From NCBI GenBank assembly GCA_963695645.1, contig CAVOHC010000012.1:1178001-1242000 (forward strand): a DNA stretch of 64,000 nucleotides. Direction: 5' to 3'. Within the stretch, counting starts at the first letter, position 1. Every line of letters starts with the position of its first letter. The position numbers and the translations under genes were made by a program. Below, one piece after another: positions 50,329-59,411 of the stretch. The notes under the pieces were generated by a model. The model saw nothing but the letters and a program-made list of their open reading frames with translations, made no database searches and had not been told where the DNA came from. Source of the DNA: DATBGO01 sp963695645 (GTDB lineage: Bacteria > Actinomycetota > Actinomycetes > Streptosporangiales > Streptosporangiaceae).

Positions 50329-50811
50329 ATGGGCCGCACGAGATCGGGTCGTTCAGGTTCCGGTGGCCAACCGGGACCGAAGACTTCGATTGCGGCTGGG
50401 ATCTCACCGTCGAGGCCGCCGGGCGGCGGCACCGGGTGCGCCACGGGCTGGGAGCGCGGCAGGTTCGCACACCCTGCCCGCCAGCCAACTCAGCCGCGGA
50501 CGCCAGCTCGGAAGGCCAGCGCGCGCCTGCGCCAGCTCGGCGGGGTCATCGCCGCGATCACCTGCGGCCTGCTGGCGTCGGCCATCGTCGTCCCTGCCGC
50601 CTTCGCCATGGTGATACCTGCAGGCCAGGCCGACGGAACCAGCGTCACGCCGGGACCAGCGACCACCGGCCGTGTGATCACCGCAGGTGGCATGGCCGGC
50701 TGGCAGATCACCATGATCGCGCTCGGAGCCGCACTGTTCGCCGCCGTCGCAGCCGTGCTCTTGGACCGGGCACTGACCGCCCGCCCGACAGCGTCCACGA
50801 CCGCCACCTGA
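50329..50811 (+). CDS. Two-helix membrane protein
   Basis: 160 residues. A basic, Pro/Gly-rich N-terminus of about 70 residues, then two hydrophobic segments: LGGVIAAITCGLLASAIVVPAAFAM and WQITMIALGAALFAAVAAVLLD, separated by a Thr/Gly-rich loop. The GGMAGWQITMIALGAAL pattern is common in small actinomycete membrane proteins of unknown function. GGAGG lies 12 bp before ATG 50329. The true start could lie further inside, near the first helix. Confidence 0.5.
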   Translation: MGRTRSGRSGSGGQPGPKTSIAAGISPSRPPGGGTGCATGWERGRFAHPARQPTQPRTPARKASARLRQLGGVIAAITCGLLASAIVVPAAFAMVIPAGQADGTSVTPGPATTGRVITAGGMAGWQITMIALGAALFAAVAAVLLDRALTARPTASTTAT

Positions 50812-51799
50812 CCTGCCCGCCCAGGCCGTACAAGACGCAAGACCCGCGCCAGAAGCCCGGCCACGGTTCCTGGCGCGGACGCAGCCGATCAGGTCAGCGG
50901 CGCCGCGCTGGCCGAGCGCGCTGGCCTGGCCGAGCGCGCTGGCCTGCGCCCCGGGCAGCCGTAAACACTGCCCGGCCGGAATCTAAACACCCGCGGTCGC
51001 GGCAAGTCCAGGGTGGCGCTGGAAGTGCTGCGCTCAGTTATCGGAATGAAGCCGCAGCGCCCTGTCGTGGTCGGCAATGGCACAAAGGGCCTGCATGCCG
51101 ACGCTGTGCGTGAGCTGCGAGGTCTTCCCGTGGTCGTACTGATGGAAGATGCACAGCGTACGGTGACCGGCTTCACAAAGATCATTGCCGCGCGGGGCCT
51201 GCGCCAAGCCCCAGAACCTACGATCCCGGACTCACGACCTCTTCTATATCGTGAAAGCCCTGCCCCTACCGCCAGGTAGGCCGGCACTTCACGTTCCCGC
51301 ACCCATGAGGACCCCTGCTGTCAAGATGCGTGAGCGTCGACACAACGGCTGCGCGCCATTGGCGGGACAGCGCGGCCAGCACAGGCAGCGTGCCGCCGCC
51401 CGCGGCCGCGATCGCCAGGTCCACGTCCAATTAGCGATTGGCAGTGGACGGCAGGCCCGTCGAGCGTAATGTCGCGTCGCTGTTGAACGGGTTGCTGGGC
51501 CGGCAGCTGCGCGGCTTTGGGGTGACCAGTGGCGTCGGCAGGCGACGTCACCGAGTTCCGGGTTACCAAGCGCGAGGCCGAGCACGTAGAGGCAACGCTG
51601 CTGCGATTGATGAACGGGCCACCATCCGCTCCGGCCGCTCTCGCTGCTTCATCCGGCTCACTGGCGCAAGCTAGCTAGCGGAACTGGGTGATGCCAGGGT
51701 TCTGAGCGACGGTGAGTTCGAGGAATAGAAGGCGCGGCTGCTCGGCTCGGCGGCCGGTACGCCAGTGCCAGCATTGCGGTTGGTACGCGGGGCCGGGCA
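50812..51799. other. Gene-poor stretch of about 990 bp
   Basis: No convincing gene. A short frame around 51013-51279 (VVGNGTKGLHADAVRELRGLPVVVLMEDAQRTVTGF) has some protein-like character, and another near 51530-51660 (DVTEFRVTKREAEHVEATLLRL, different frame) may be a relic, but neither can be assigned. Likely decayed sequence. Confidence 0.4.
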
Positions 51800-51805
51800 G
51801 TAAAC

Positions 51806-51985
51806 ATGCGCACCGCGGTCCGGGTCGGCGCGGAAAGGATCACGTTCGCGGCTCCGACGACCTCGATCAGCGCGTCGTCCTGGTGTGGGCACCGGGGTGA
51901 ACCCATGCTCCGACGTCCAGTCGGTGAAAGCGTCGAACACCTCGTCGGGCTCGGCCCCGTCCGGCAGCTTGTCGATAAGAGTCAT
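51806..51985 (-). pseudogene. N-terminal fragment of a DEAD/DEAH-box helicase
   Basis: One frame gives MTLIDKLPDGAEPDEVFDAF-TDWTSEHGFTPV; the adjacent frame continues with PHQDDALIEVVGAANVILSAPT, after which the Walker A GSGKS that should follow is lost. Together these match the beginning of long actinomycete DEAD/DEAH RNA helicases (about 830 residues). At least one frameshift and loss of more than 90% of the gene make it a relic. Confidence 0.6.
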
Positions 51986-52067
51986 GACCTGTCCACGGTG
52001 CCAGGCTGCCAAACCTGAACACGCCATGGTGCCAGGTCAGCGGGCTGACCTGGCACCATGGCGCGGG

Positions 52068-53168
52068 CTACGGTGCGACGGTCGCCAGCGACCAGCCGAT
52101 CATTACGGCGTCGGTGATCGGCGCGGTCGTAGAGAGCGCGAGCGCATGCCCGGTATCGGGAACGGCTACCAGCTTCAGATGTGCCGCGGGTGAGTAGAAC
52201 TGCGACTCATAGGCCCGCACCGACGCAGGGTCGGCGCAGTTGTAGACAGTGACCCCGGTGCAGAACAGGTTGTCGTCCGCGCCGACGACCACAAGGACAG
52301 GCGCCGAAATCTGGTCGGACGGCTGCTGGCTAGCCGGAAGCCCGAGCATCGAGGTGGCGCCTGCCAGCACTGGAACCGTGACAGTGTCCTTATTGGCTTC
52401 GTCCGCGGCCACCACGTTCGGATTCGCGGTCGGCGCCTTATAGAAGATGGATCCGCGGGTGCCGGGCTCAGTCGTCAGGTATCCGATGTCCATGGCCGAA
52501 CCAGCGAATTGCGGATCGAACGCCGCCGGATACAGGTCACCTTCAAGCGTGGAGATGTCGGGACTGAGCGCGTGCAGGGCGCCGGTCGCTATCACCGCGC
52601 TCACGTCGTGATAGTCGGCGGCCTCGAGCCACGCGTCGACCGAGCCGATGGAGTGGCCGACGGTTATGACGTTCGAGAAGGCGTGCCCGTCGACGGCACC
52701 GGACCGCAGCGCTGTTATCGCGCCGTGCAGGGCGACTGCGTCCGCCGTCAAAGTCACATCTGCACTGGGCGGGTGCGAGCTGTTGCCCTGCCCGATCGGA
52801 TCGATGTCGAATGTCGCGTAGCCGGCTGCGGTGGCCGCGTCGACATAGGCGTAGTGGCCATCGCCGTACGGGAAGTCCCAGTAGAGGTGGTTATAGGTGG
52901 CGCCCGGAATAAGGACCTGCACGGTGCTCGGCTCTTGCTGCCCGCGGTAGCACAGCTTGCCCCACAACGTCTGGTCTGCCGGGCCGGGATCGGTGATGGC
53001 CACCTGCAGGTTGTGAACTGAGCAGTTCGGCGGCGGTAAACCGGCGGCCCGAGCGGCAACAGGGGCCAATACCACGGCGCCTGAAGTGGCAAAAGCGACG
53101 ACCAACGAGGACGTGTACAAGAATCGGCCCTTCGGCCGGTGCCAAGCTCGCGAAATTGCTCGATACAT
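52068..53168 (-). CDS. Secreted alpha/beta hydrolase
   Basis: 366 residues. A signal peptide spans about 1-42 (basic start, then FLYTSSLVVAFATSGAVVLAPVAARAAG). The alpha/beta hydrolase core has the nucleophile Ser in VGHSIGSVDAWLEA, the acid in LVVVGADDNLFC and His in PDTGHALAL. Paired cysteines (CSVHN...KLCY, FCTGVTVYNC) suggest disulfides outside the cell. The substrate is probably an ester or lipid; unknown. ATG 53168 begins the signal peptide; AAAGGA lies 10 bp upstream. It is divergent from the LuxR-type gene. Confidence 0.85.
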   Translation of the reverse strand: MYRAISRAWHRPKGRFLYTSSLVVAFATSGAVVLAPVAARAAGLPPPNCSVHNLQVAITDPGPADQTLWGKLCYRGQQEPSTVQVLIPGATYNHLYWDFPYGDGHYAYVDAATAAGYATFDIDPIGQGNSSHPPSADVTLTADAVALHGAITALRSGAVDGHAFSNVITVGHSIGSVDAWLEAADYHDVSAVIATGALHALSPDISTLEGDLYPAAFDPQFAGSAMDIGYLTTEPGTRGSIFYKAPTANPNVVAADEANKDTVTVPVLAGATSMLGLPASQQPSDQISAPVLVVVGADDNLFCTGVTVYNCADPASVRAYESQFYSPAAHLKLVAVPDTGHALALSTTAPITDAVMIGWSLATVAP

Positions 53169-53335
53169 TGCGGACGATCCTTTCCAGGTAGACCGGCAAA
53201 GCGGGCTGCCTGCCGGTGTGCGCTTGGATCGTCCGCCACTGCACATGCCCAGCGCGTCACGGTGGGCACCACAGTTCTTTGCCGGCTCGGCCCGGCCATG
53301 GCGCTCCGGCTAGTTATCTCCTACGATCTGCGCTC

Positions 53336-56153
53336 ATGGCGGGGAACAGGCCTGCGGGCCCGCTGCTCGATCGTGCGTTGGAGGTCAGCACGATCAGGTC
53401 CGCGCTCGAGTCCGCGTGTTCAGGTTCGGGTTCGGCCCTGCTCGTGGCAGGCGCGGCGGGCATCGGCAAGTCCCGGCTGCTAGCCGACGCGCGAGGACAG
53501 GCATCTCGCGCCGGAATGACCGTGCTGTCGGCGAGGTCCGCCGAGTTCGAGAGCGGTTATGCATGGGGGGTGGTCCGGCAGCTATTCGAGACCGAGACGC
53601 GGGCCGATGGCATCGAACTGGCCGGCGACGCAGCTACCTTGGCGGGTCCCGCACTAACGCCGGGCGAGCACAAGGTCGAGGAAGACTCGTTCGCCGTGCT
53701 GCACGGCCTGTATTGGCTGACAGTCAGCATCGCGCAGCGAACGCCCGTACTCCTGACGGTCGACGACCTGCACTGGGCGGATCAGCCGTCGCTTCGCTTC
53801 ATCGGACATCTGGTGCGCCGCCTGGAAGGCCTCCCGGTTGCGCTCGTGCTCACGGTTCGCGAGCCGCGCGCCGGGACGCCGCAGGACAAGGCACTTACCG
53901 CCGGCCTCGCCGCAGAGCCTGGCATGACCGTCGTCCGACCCGCGGCGCTTAGCCGTGCGGCGTGCGCTGAACTTGTCCGAGGCGTGCTCGAGAGTGACCC
54001 GTCGGCCGCGTTCCAGGACGCCTGCCGCGAGCTCACCGGAGGGAACCCGCTCCTGCTGCACGCGTTGCTGGCCAGCCTCGTAGCCGAGCAAATCCAGGGG
54101 CAGGACTCCGACGTGCCGCACCTTCGCCGCCTTACGCCTGGCACGGTATCCCGCAGTGTGTTGCTGCAGCTCGGGCGGATGTCAGCTGCGGCACTCGCGG
54201 CTGCCCGCGCGATCGCCGTGCTCGGCACCGCGGCTACCACGGCACGACGGCCTGCTGGCCGACCTCGACGGGGACGCCTGCGCCGAGGCCGTCGCAGCCC
54301 TGATGTTCGAGCAGCTAATCGAGGGCGAGCATGCCCTCGGGTACGTGCATCCGCTGGTCCGCTCTGCTGTCTACGAGGATCTGGTCCCCCCGGTCCGGCA
54401 GCGGTGGCACAGTCGCGCGGCGCGGATGCTCGATGCGGGAAACGCGGCGCCGGAGGAGGTCACCGTCCATCTGCTGGCCTCGGCCGCATCGGGCGACGAC
54501 TGGGTGGTGCGCAGACTGCGCGCAGCCGCGGCCGATGCTCGCGGCCGGGGCGCTGCGGATGTGGCTGTCATGTGCTTGCAGCGCGCGCTGGCAGAGCCGC
54601 CGGCCGCGGCCGAGCGGGCTGAGGTGCTATTCGAGCTCGGCGCGCTAGAGACCATGCAGGACCCGGCGGCCGCGGCAAGTCATCTGTCTGATGCGCTAGC
54701 AGCGACCGCAAGCTGGCCGCGTCGCGGTGAGGTCGCGCTGGCGCTGGCCGAGGCGCTAGCGCTCGGCGGCCAGTTCGCCGCGGCCGTGGACCTGCTGGCC
54801 AGTGCGTCGGCCGAAGCGGCTGACGAACAATCCCGAGAGCGCCTGCAGGCCGCTCTGTTCAACACCGCTCGCATGGATCTTGGCACCCGGGGGGCCACCG
54901 GGCCGCTGCTGGAGCGGGTGCAGGCGAGGACAGCACGTGGTGAGCAACTCGAACCGCAGCTGGCCGCCAACCTGGCAATAGAGCTGGCGTCAGCTGGGCA
55001 GGACCGCGACGCGGCGGTGGTGAGCGCACGCGCAGCGCTCACGGCGATACCACTGCTGATGTCGGTCAGTGCCGCCGCTCTCCCGGAGACCATCTCGGTA
55101 CTGCTGTTCGCCGACGACGCTGCTGGAGCGAAGGCCGCGGCGCACGAGTGGCTGCAGCTCGCGCGACAGCAGGGATCGCTGCCGTCCGCCGCCGTTGCGG
55201 ACGGATTCGGGTCGCTGGTCGCGCTGTATGGCGGTGAGGTCAGCAAGGCCGTCGCGGACGGGCTGCACGGCATGGCCGGGACGGCCAACATCTGGATCTC
55301 GACCATCGTGTCCTCTTTTGTCGTCCGGGCCTTCATCGACCGGGGCGAGCTGGCTCAGGCAAAGGCTCTGCTGGCCGAGCACGGGCTCACCGGCGATTTG
55401 CCGCCTAGCTGGCCGCACAACCTGGTCCGGCACGCGCGCGGATGCCTGCATGCGGCAGCTGGTGACCACACCGCAGCCGTGGCGGACCTGCTGACGGCGG
55501 GTGAGCATGCCGACCGATGGGGCATTCCCAATCCTGCGATCCTGCCCTGGCGCTCGGACGCTGCCCTTGCACTCGCGGCTGTGGGGGACCGCACCGAGGC
55601 GATTCGGCTGGCCACCGCCGAAGTGGACATGGCGCGCCGGTGGGGAGCAGGCCGGGCGCTCGGCATCGCGCTGCGGGCGGCAGGGCTCGTCGACGGGTCT
55701 GGCGATGGGACGGAGCTGCTGGCGGAGGCGGTCGCTGTGCTGCGCCCGGCACCCGCGTCGCTTGAGTTGGCGCGCGCGCTCGTCGATCTCGGCTCGGCGC
55801 AGCGCAGGTCCGGTGCGCGGAACGCCGCCCGGCAGCCCCTCCGCGATGGGCTCGACCTTGCCTACCGTCAGGGCGGCCTGCGGCTGGCTGAGCGGGCCAG
55901 GCGGGAGCTAGTGATCGCGGGTGGCAAACCGCGCCGCGATGCCGTCCGCGGCCGGGACGCTCTCACGCCTAGCGAGCTGCGGGTTGCTGAGCTGGCGGCC
56001 GGCGGCCAGACGAACCGGCAGATCGCCCAGGCGCTGTTCGTCACTCAGCGAACCGTGGAGAACCATCTCACCAGCACCTACGGCAAACTCGGGATCGGGT
56101 CGAGGTCCGAGCTCGGCGCTGCCCTGACGGGCAGCCCACCAGGCGCGGAATGA
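53336..56153 (+). pseudogene. LuxR-family AAA (MalT/LAL-like) transcriptional regulator interrupted by a frameshift
   Basis: The gene spans about 938 codons in two frames. First frame (53336 to about 54240): MAGNRPAGPLLDRALEVSTI, Walker A GAAGIGKSRLL, Walker B LLTVDDLHWADQPSLR, AAA lid. Second frame (from about 54240): RHDGLLADLDGDACAEAVAALMFEQLIEGEHALGYVHPLVRSA, TPR-like middle, and the LuxR helix-turn-helix LTPSELRVAELAAGGQTNRQ to LGIGSRSELGAAL. The break is near GGCTACCACGG; restoring two C's would rejoin the frames. It may be a real lesion or a sequencing error. The reading frames are otherwise intact. Divergent from the secreted hydrolase. Confidence 0.8.
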
Positions 56154-56627
56154 CGCCTGGTGGACCCCCTCCTGCGGTGCCAGCGGTCTCGTGCTAGAGC
56201 TTGATCCGAGCGGTGCTGCGATAGGTCTGCTGCCTGACCTTCGGTGCCCCAGTGGTTGAGCCGGAGCTGGACGCTGGCCCGGGAGCTGCGGACGCTTGAC
56301 CAGTGGACGTTAGGTGCCGGACTGTGAGCATTGCGTGCCGTTGGCGGGTACGGCCAGCCCAGGTGAAACGTGGCGTGCGCAGGCCGCCGCCGAGGATGTC
56401 CACCGGATCGCCTTGCGATGCACGAGCGAAATTCGAGGTCGTTGTCCGCGGCGATGTCGTATTGCTGGAGAACACACTGTGCACCGCGCAACCGGGTGAT
56501 GACCTTCGGCGCGGCTAGTGGTATGGCGGTCGGCCTCGCCGCGTGTTGGCTTTGCTGCCCTTTCCGCAAAAAGGTGTGGTGCATACCGTGATGCGGTCAC
56601 GCGCCGTCCCGGCCGACGATCGTGTGC
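56154..56627. other. Gene-free stretch of 474 bp
   Basis: Short open frames only, none with family likeness. Nothing supported. Confidence 0.5.
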
Positions 56628-56816
56628 ATGGATTCCACCCACCGGGTCGTCCTGGAACTCGATTTGATGACCAGTGACCGGCAGCCGATAGCGGGGCTGG
56701 TGCGAACTGGCGACGGCCTTGCGCACGCGTTCAGTGGCTGGTCGGAGATGTTCGCGGTCCTGCAGAGGCTGACATCAATACCCGGCAACGACAGCGAAAC
56801 GGAGGACGGCACGTGA
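56628..56816 (+). CDS. Small actinomycete protein, function unknown
   Basis: 62 residues: MDSTHRVVLELDLMTSDRQP, then IAGLVRTGDGLAHAFSGWSEMFAVLQRL. The pattern 'P.I.G.vR.gDG.a..FsGW.elf..L..L' is one I recall from small actinomycete proteins. No strong ribosome site. Its stop overlaps the next start (GTGA), so the two may be coupled. Confidence 0.5.
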   Translation: MDSTHRVVLELDLMTSDRQPIAGLVRTGDGLAHAFSGWSEMFAVLQRLTSIPGNDSETEDGT

Positions 56817-57010
56817 AGCACACGGGAGGGTTCTTTCTGCCTGCGCGGGCGCGCGATCTGCGTATTCGAGGCCGGCTCGGCCGCCAACGTGCCGCGGTCA
56901 GCCAGCGGGCCGGAGTGCCCTTCACCGAGGTGGTGGAGGCCGTCGACCTGCGCCTCGCCGTGCACTTGTCCGGGGCCGGCCCAGCTAACTCAAGGATGGA
57001 ATCATGCTGA
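56813..57010 (+). CDS. Possible small protein coupled to both neighbours
   Basis: 65 residues, basic N-terminal half, VPFTEVVEAVDLRLAVHL at the end. Starts with a GTG overlapping the previous stop and ends overlapping the next ATG. No family recognised. The overlaps favour translation, but it may be chance. Confidence 0.3.
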   Translation: MKHTGGFFLPARARDLRIRGRLGRQRAAVSQRAGVPFTEVVEAVDLRLAVHLSGAGPANSRMESC

Positions 57011-57225
57011 GGAACTACAGGCGGCTCTTCGCGGCCGCTGCCACGGTGGCCGTGGCCGGAACCATCGCCGTCACCGGCATCACGGCGGCGAGCGCGGCCC
57101 CGCGCACCAGTCCGGCCATCGCCGTAACCGAGCATTTCCAGCTCGTCACGACCAACCCGAGCTCAAGCACCGCCCAGTCCCTTTTCATCGAGCCGGAACC
57201 TGATTTCCTGGCTCGGCCTAGCTAA
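57004..57225 (+). CDS. Short secreted protein, probably truncated
   Basis: 73 residues. Signal peptide MLRNYRRLFAAAATVAVAGT with ASAA cleavage region near 30-33. The mature part begins RTSPAIAVTEHFQLVTTNPS, which I recall as the start of longer actinomycete secreted beta-barrel proteins; here it stops 40 residues later, so it may be truncated. AAGGA lies about 9 bp before the ATG. Confidence 0.5.
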   Translation: MLRNYRRLFAAAATVAVAGTIAVTGITAASAAPRTSPAIAVTEHFQLVTTNPSSSTAQSLFIEPEPDFLARPS

Positions 57226-57236
57226 GGAGACTAGAA

Positions 57237-57254
57237 ATGAAGGGATTAAGATGA
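57237..57254 (+). CDS. Five-codon upstream ORF before the collagen-like gene
   Basis: ATG AAG GGA TTA AGA TGA encodes MKGLR. AAGGAG (about 57223-57228) is placed for this ATG, and the TGA overlaps the ATG of the collagen-like gene (ATGA). It probably delivers ribosomes to that gene by coupling. No function for the peptide itself is implied. Confidence 0.4.
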   Translation: MKGLR

Positions 57255-58072
57255 TCAGTAAGCGAATGGCACTGGTGTCCGCCGGAGCTGCAGCAGTACT
57301 GGCGACTGGCGGCACGGCCGCCGCAGCAGTGATCAGCGGCCCGGTCGATGGCAATGGCGTTGTGCACGGCTGCTACAGCAGCCCAGCGATCAAGGGCAGT
57401 CACGTTATCGTTCTGCAGGACGCCGGGACGACGTGCCCGAACGGCACAACCGCAGTCTCCTGGAATCAGCAGGGGCCTGCAGGGACTCAGGGTGCTACGG
57501 GTGCTACGGGGCCAGCAGGCCCCCAGGGACCGGCAGGTGCTACGGGCGCGGCCGGCAAGGATGGCGCTGCGGGACCTGCTGGCCCGCAGGGACCGCCCGG
57601 AGCCGCCGGGGGGATCGATGCCATGATCGGGTCACCGTGTGACGTTAGTGACACGGCCAATACCGGCACCCTGAATATCAAGTACACCCCGAATGCGGAC
57701 GGCACCGATTCGGTCAGCTTTGTCTGCGAGCAGAGCAACCCGTCCTATGCTCTGACCGTGACCGCCTATGCGCCCGTTACCGAGGAATGCACGGGCGGGC
57801 TGGTCGATCAGTGCGAGCCATTCACCGGGAACGAGGCTCTCACGAGCAGTGACGGGAAGGTCAGTGTCGGCAGCGGAGGGGCTCAGACGGTGGTCTACAA
57901 GGCAGGCGATGTTGTCACGATCACCGCTGCCATCTTCCCCAACGGGGCTGACGGCGTGGCGTCGGGCTTTGCCGGATGGACCGGCTGTGACTCGGTGTCC
58001 TCAGACGGGATGACCTGCACCGTGACCATGAACAAGGTCCGGAGTGTGTCTGCGGAGGTCGTTTACGGCTAA
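57251..58072 (+). CDS. Secreted collagen-like protein with a C-terminal beta domain
   Basis: 273 residues. Signal peptide about 1-27 (MISKRMALVSAGAAAVLATGGTAAAA). A short N-terminal domain with a Cys pair (GCYSS...TCPNG) is followed by about 15 Gly-X-Y triplets (about 75-122: GPAGTQGATGATGPAGPQGP and on). The C-terminal 150 residues are beta-rich with several Cys and end in FAGWTGCDSVSSDGMTCTVTMNKVRSVSAEV, like a divergent InlB-B-type repeat. Probably extracellular trimeric and possibly adhesive. No LPXTG anchor is seen. The upstream MKGLR ORF overlaps its start. Confidence 0.85.
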   Translation: MISKRMALVSAGAAAVLATGGTAAAAVISGPVDGNGVVHGCYSSPAIKGSHVIVLQDAGTTCPNGTTAVSWNQQGPAGTQGATGATGPAGPQGPAGATGAAGKDGAAGPAGPQGPPGAAGGIDAMIGSPCDVSDTANTGTLNIKYTPNADGTDSVSFVCEQSNPSYALTVTAYAPVTEECTGGLVDQCEPFTGNEALTSSDGKVSVGSGGAQTVVYKAGDVVTITAAIFPNGADGVASGFAGWTGCDSVSSDGMTCTVTMNKVRSVSAEVVYG

Positions 58073-58621
58073 TCGTGGCGGTGGCCGCGCTCAGCAGTAC
58101 CAGTCCCGGGGGGGACGCTGGGAGGGCCAGGGAGCTGATTGCCGGGTTCCCTGGCCTGCTGGCGTGCATGCCCGCACGTGTTGAACAGTGGCGATTTGCT
58201 TACAAGCGAGGGCCGGTGGTTCGAACCCACCTGCGCCCACGGATTTTCGGGTCCGTGTCCAGGCTCTGACGGGCCAAGGTGGGCCTGCGGCATGTGCCAC
58301 GAGCCGTTTACGGTGCCGGGGCTGGTGATAGCGCACAGATTAACCATTTTGAGCGGGCGTATTCGAGGATCACCCTTCGCCGCGCGCTGAAAGCCCGTCA
58401 GTCCATGTCGAGGCCGGATAGGCCGGGCGATGGGCTTCAGCCCGTCCTGCCCACCACCGAAGGCGAGGCAGCCCGACACCGTGCCGTCAGCACTATCATC
58501 ACGTCCGCCCGGCAACCAGCCTGTGACCCGTGAGCCGCGTACCTCTCAAAGGAACCTTGAAGCAGATCGCTGCGGAACAGGTGGGCAATCTCGAGTGACG
58601 ATACCTGCGTAGACGGCACTT
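58073..58621. other. 549-bp gap holding a tRNA 3' half
   Basis: No gene is supported. The stretch holds the 3' half of a tRNA-Val-like sequence (58197-58241). Open frames on the minus strand read tRNA sequence as protein (GAGGFEPPALACK-like) and are not genes. Confidence 0.6.
58197..58241 (+). other. 3' half of a tRNA-Val(TAC)-like gene, possible attachment-site remnant
   Basis: GCTTACAAGCGAGGG keeps the TAC anticodon loop and 3' stem strand; GGTGG-TTCGAAC-CCACC is a perfect T-arm; TGCGCCCA is the 3' acceptor strand with discriminator A, but the next bases are CGG, not CCA. The 5' half (acceptor, D-arm, 5' anticodon stem) is missing. It resembles the intact tRNA-Val 11.7 kb upstream except in the T-arm. 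This is the form left by integration into a tRNA gene or by its deletion. Confidence 0.65.
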
Positions 58622-59089
58622 TCAGCGGCGGGCGTTGAGGAACAGGCCCTTACCGACGACTGGTTCGGTGTCACGGGCGACGATGCGCTCGCCGCACTGC
58701 GAGCAGACGACGTGCGGCGTTGTCCGTCGACCGCACGGCTTGTGCAGTAGTTCCACGGGCGGCGCTGGCAGCCCGGTCCATTCGTTGCCCCACTGCATCA
58801 GCGCGATGTAGACCGGGAACAATGCCCGGCCCTTCGCGGTGAGCCGGTACTCGCTGTGGCCGCCCCCCGCTTCGGGCGCCGCGCGCCGTTCGAGGATTCC
58901 TTGCTCGATCAGCATGGTCATCTTGTCCACGAGGATGTTACGGGCGAGGCCGATGCCACGCTGAAACTCCTCGAATCGCCGCGCTCCGTTGAACGCCTGG
59001 CGGAGGATCATCCACACCCAGCGTTCGCCGAGCACCGCTGACGTGCGCGCGATCGCGCAGTTCTCCTCGAACAGCTCGTCGTGCTTCAT
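58622..59089 (-). CDS. HxlR-family transcriptional regulator
   Basis: 155 residues. An N-terminal winged helix of the HxlR type: NCAIARTSAVLGERWVWMIL, FNGARRFEEFQRGIGLARNILVDKMTML, GILERR, then SEYRLTAKGRALFPVYIAL. An added C-terminal part has CGRRTTPHVVCSQCGERI, a possible zinc or thiol sensor. HxlR proteins usually repress a divergent gene; here the divergent neighbour is a broken acyl-CoA dehydrogenase followed by SRPBCC and LLM genes. An inverted repeat lies between. Confidence 0.9.
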   Translation of the reverse strand: MKHDELFEENCAIARTSAVLGERWVWMILRQAFNGARRFEEFQRGIGLARNILVDKMTMLIEQGILERRAAPEAGGGHSEYRLTAKGRALFPVYIALMQWGNEWTGLPAPPVELLHKPCGRRTTPHVVCSQCGERIVARDTEPVVGKGLFLNARR

Positions 59090-59186
59090 GGCAGAAGCCT
59101 ATCCCCGGCAGGTTTCAGTTTGTTACATCAAGAGTCCCCAGCTGGCTCTCCAGCCTGTTCTGTAGGAGCGTCAGAAATATTGCGCT

Positions 59187-59206
59187 AGTAGCAAAACACA
59201 ACTACT
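59187..59206. promoter_or_regulatory. Inverted repeat in the HxlR divergent promoter region
   Basis: AGTAG-N10-CTACT in an AT-rich patch between the HxlR gene and the acyl-CoA dehydrogenase relic. A plausible operator for the HxlR regulator; no experimental basis. Confidence 0.35.
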
Positions 59207-59277
59207 GTCAGGCTCATCCCACCGTCACGCGGCGGCCGACAAGGACGCGGACGACCAGTCACCGATCGGAGCGCACC

Positions 59278-59409
59278 GTGAAGTCGCACCTGCCCGGGGA
59301 CACCCCGCTGCTGAGCCCGCGCGACGTCAATTTCCTGTTGTACGAGTGGCTGGAGGTGGAGTCCTTGTGCAAGCGGCCACGGTTCGCCGAGCACTCGGCC
59401 GCACGGTGA
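59278..59409 (+). pseudogene. N-terminal fragment of an acyl-CoA dehydrogenase
   Basis: 43 codons from GTG 59278 to TGA 59407-59409: TPLLSPRDVNFLLYEWLEVE then SLCKRPRFAEHS. This is the start of the large (about 590-residue) acyl-CoA dehydrogenases of actinomycetes ('...RDi.FlLyewLdve.L..rpRfaeHs'). It stops two bases before the C-terminal fragment, so the FAD and catalytic domains have been deleted. Confidence 0.65.
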
Positions 59410-59411
59410 CA

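Noticed and set aside
46539..58241. Biosynthetic gene cluster
   Set aside because: A dehydrogenase, methyltransferase and LuxR gene occur, but there is no core synthase, and several genes are broken.
58091..58336. Protein frame containing GAGGFEPPALACK
   Set aside because: This is translation of antisense tRNA sequence, a common annotation artefact.
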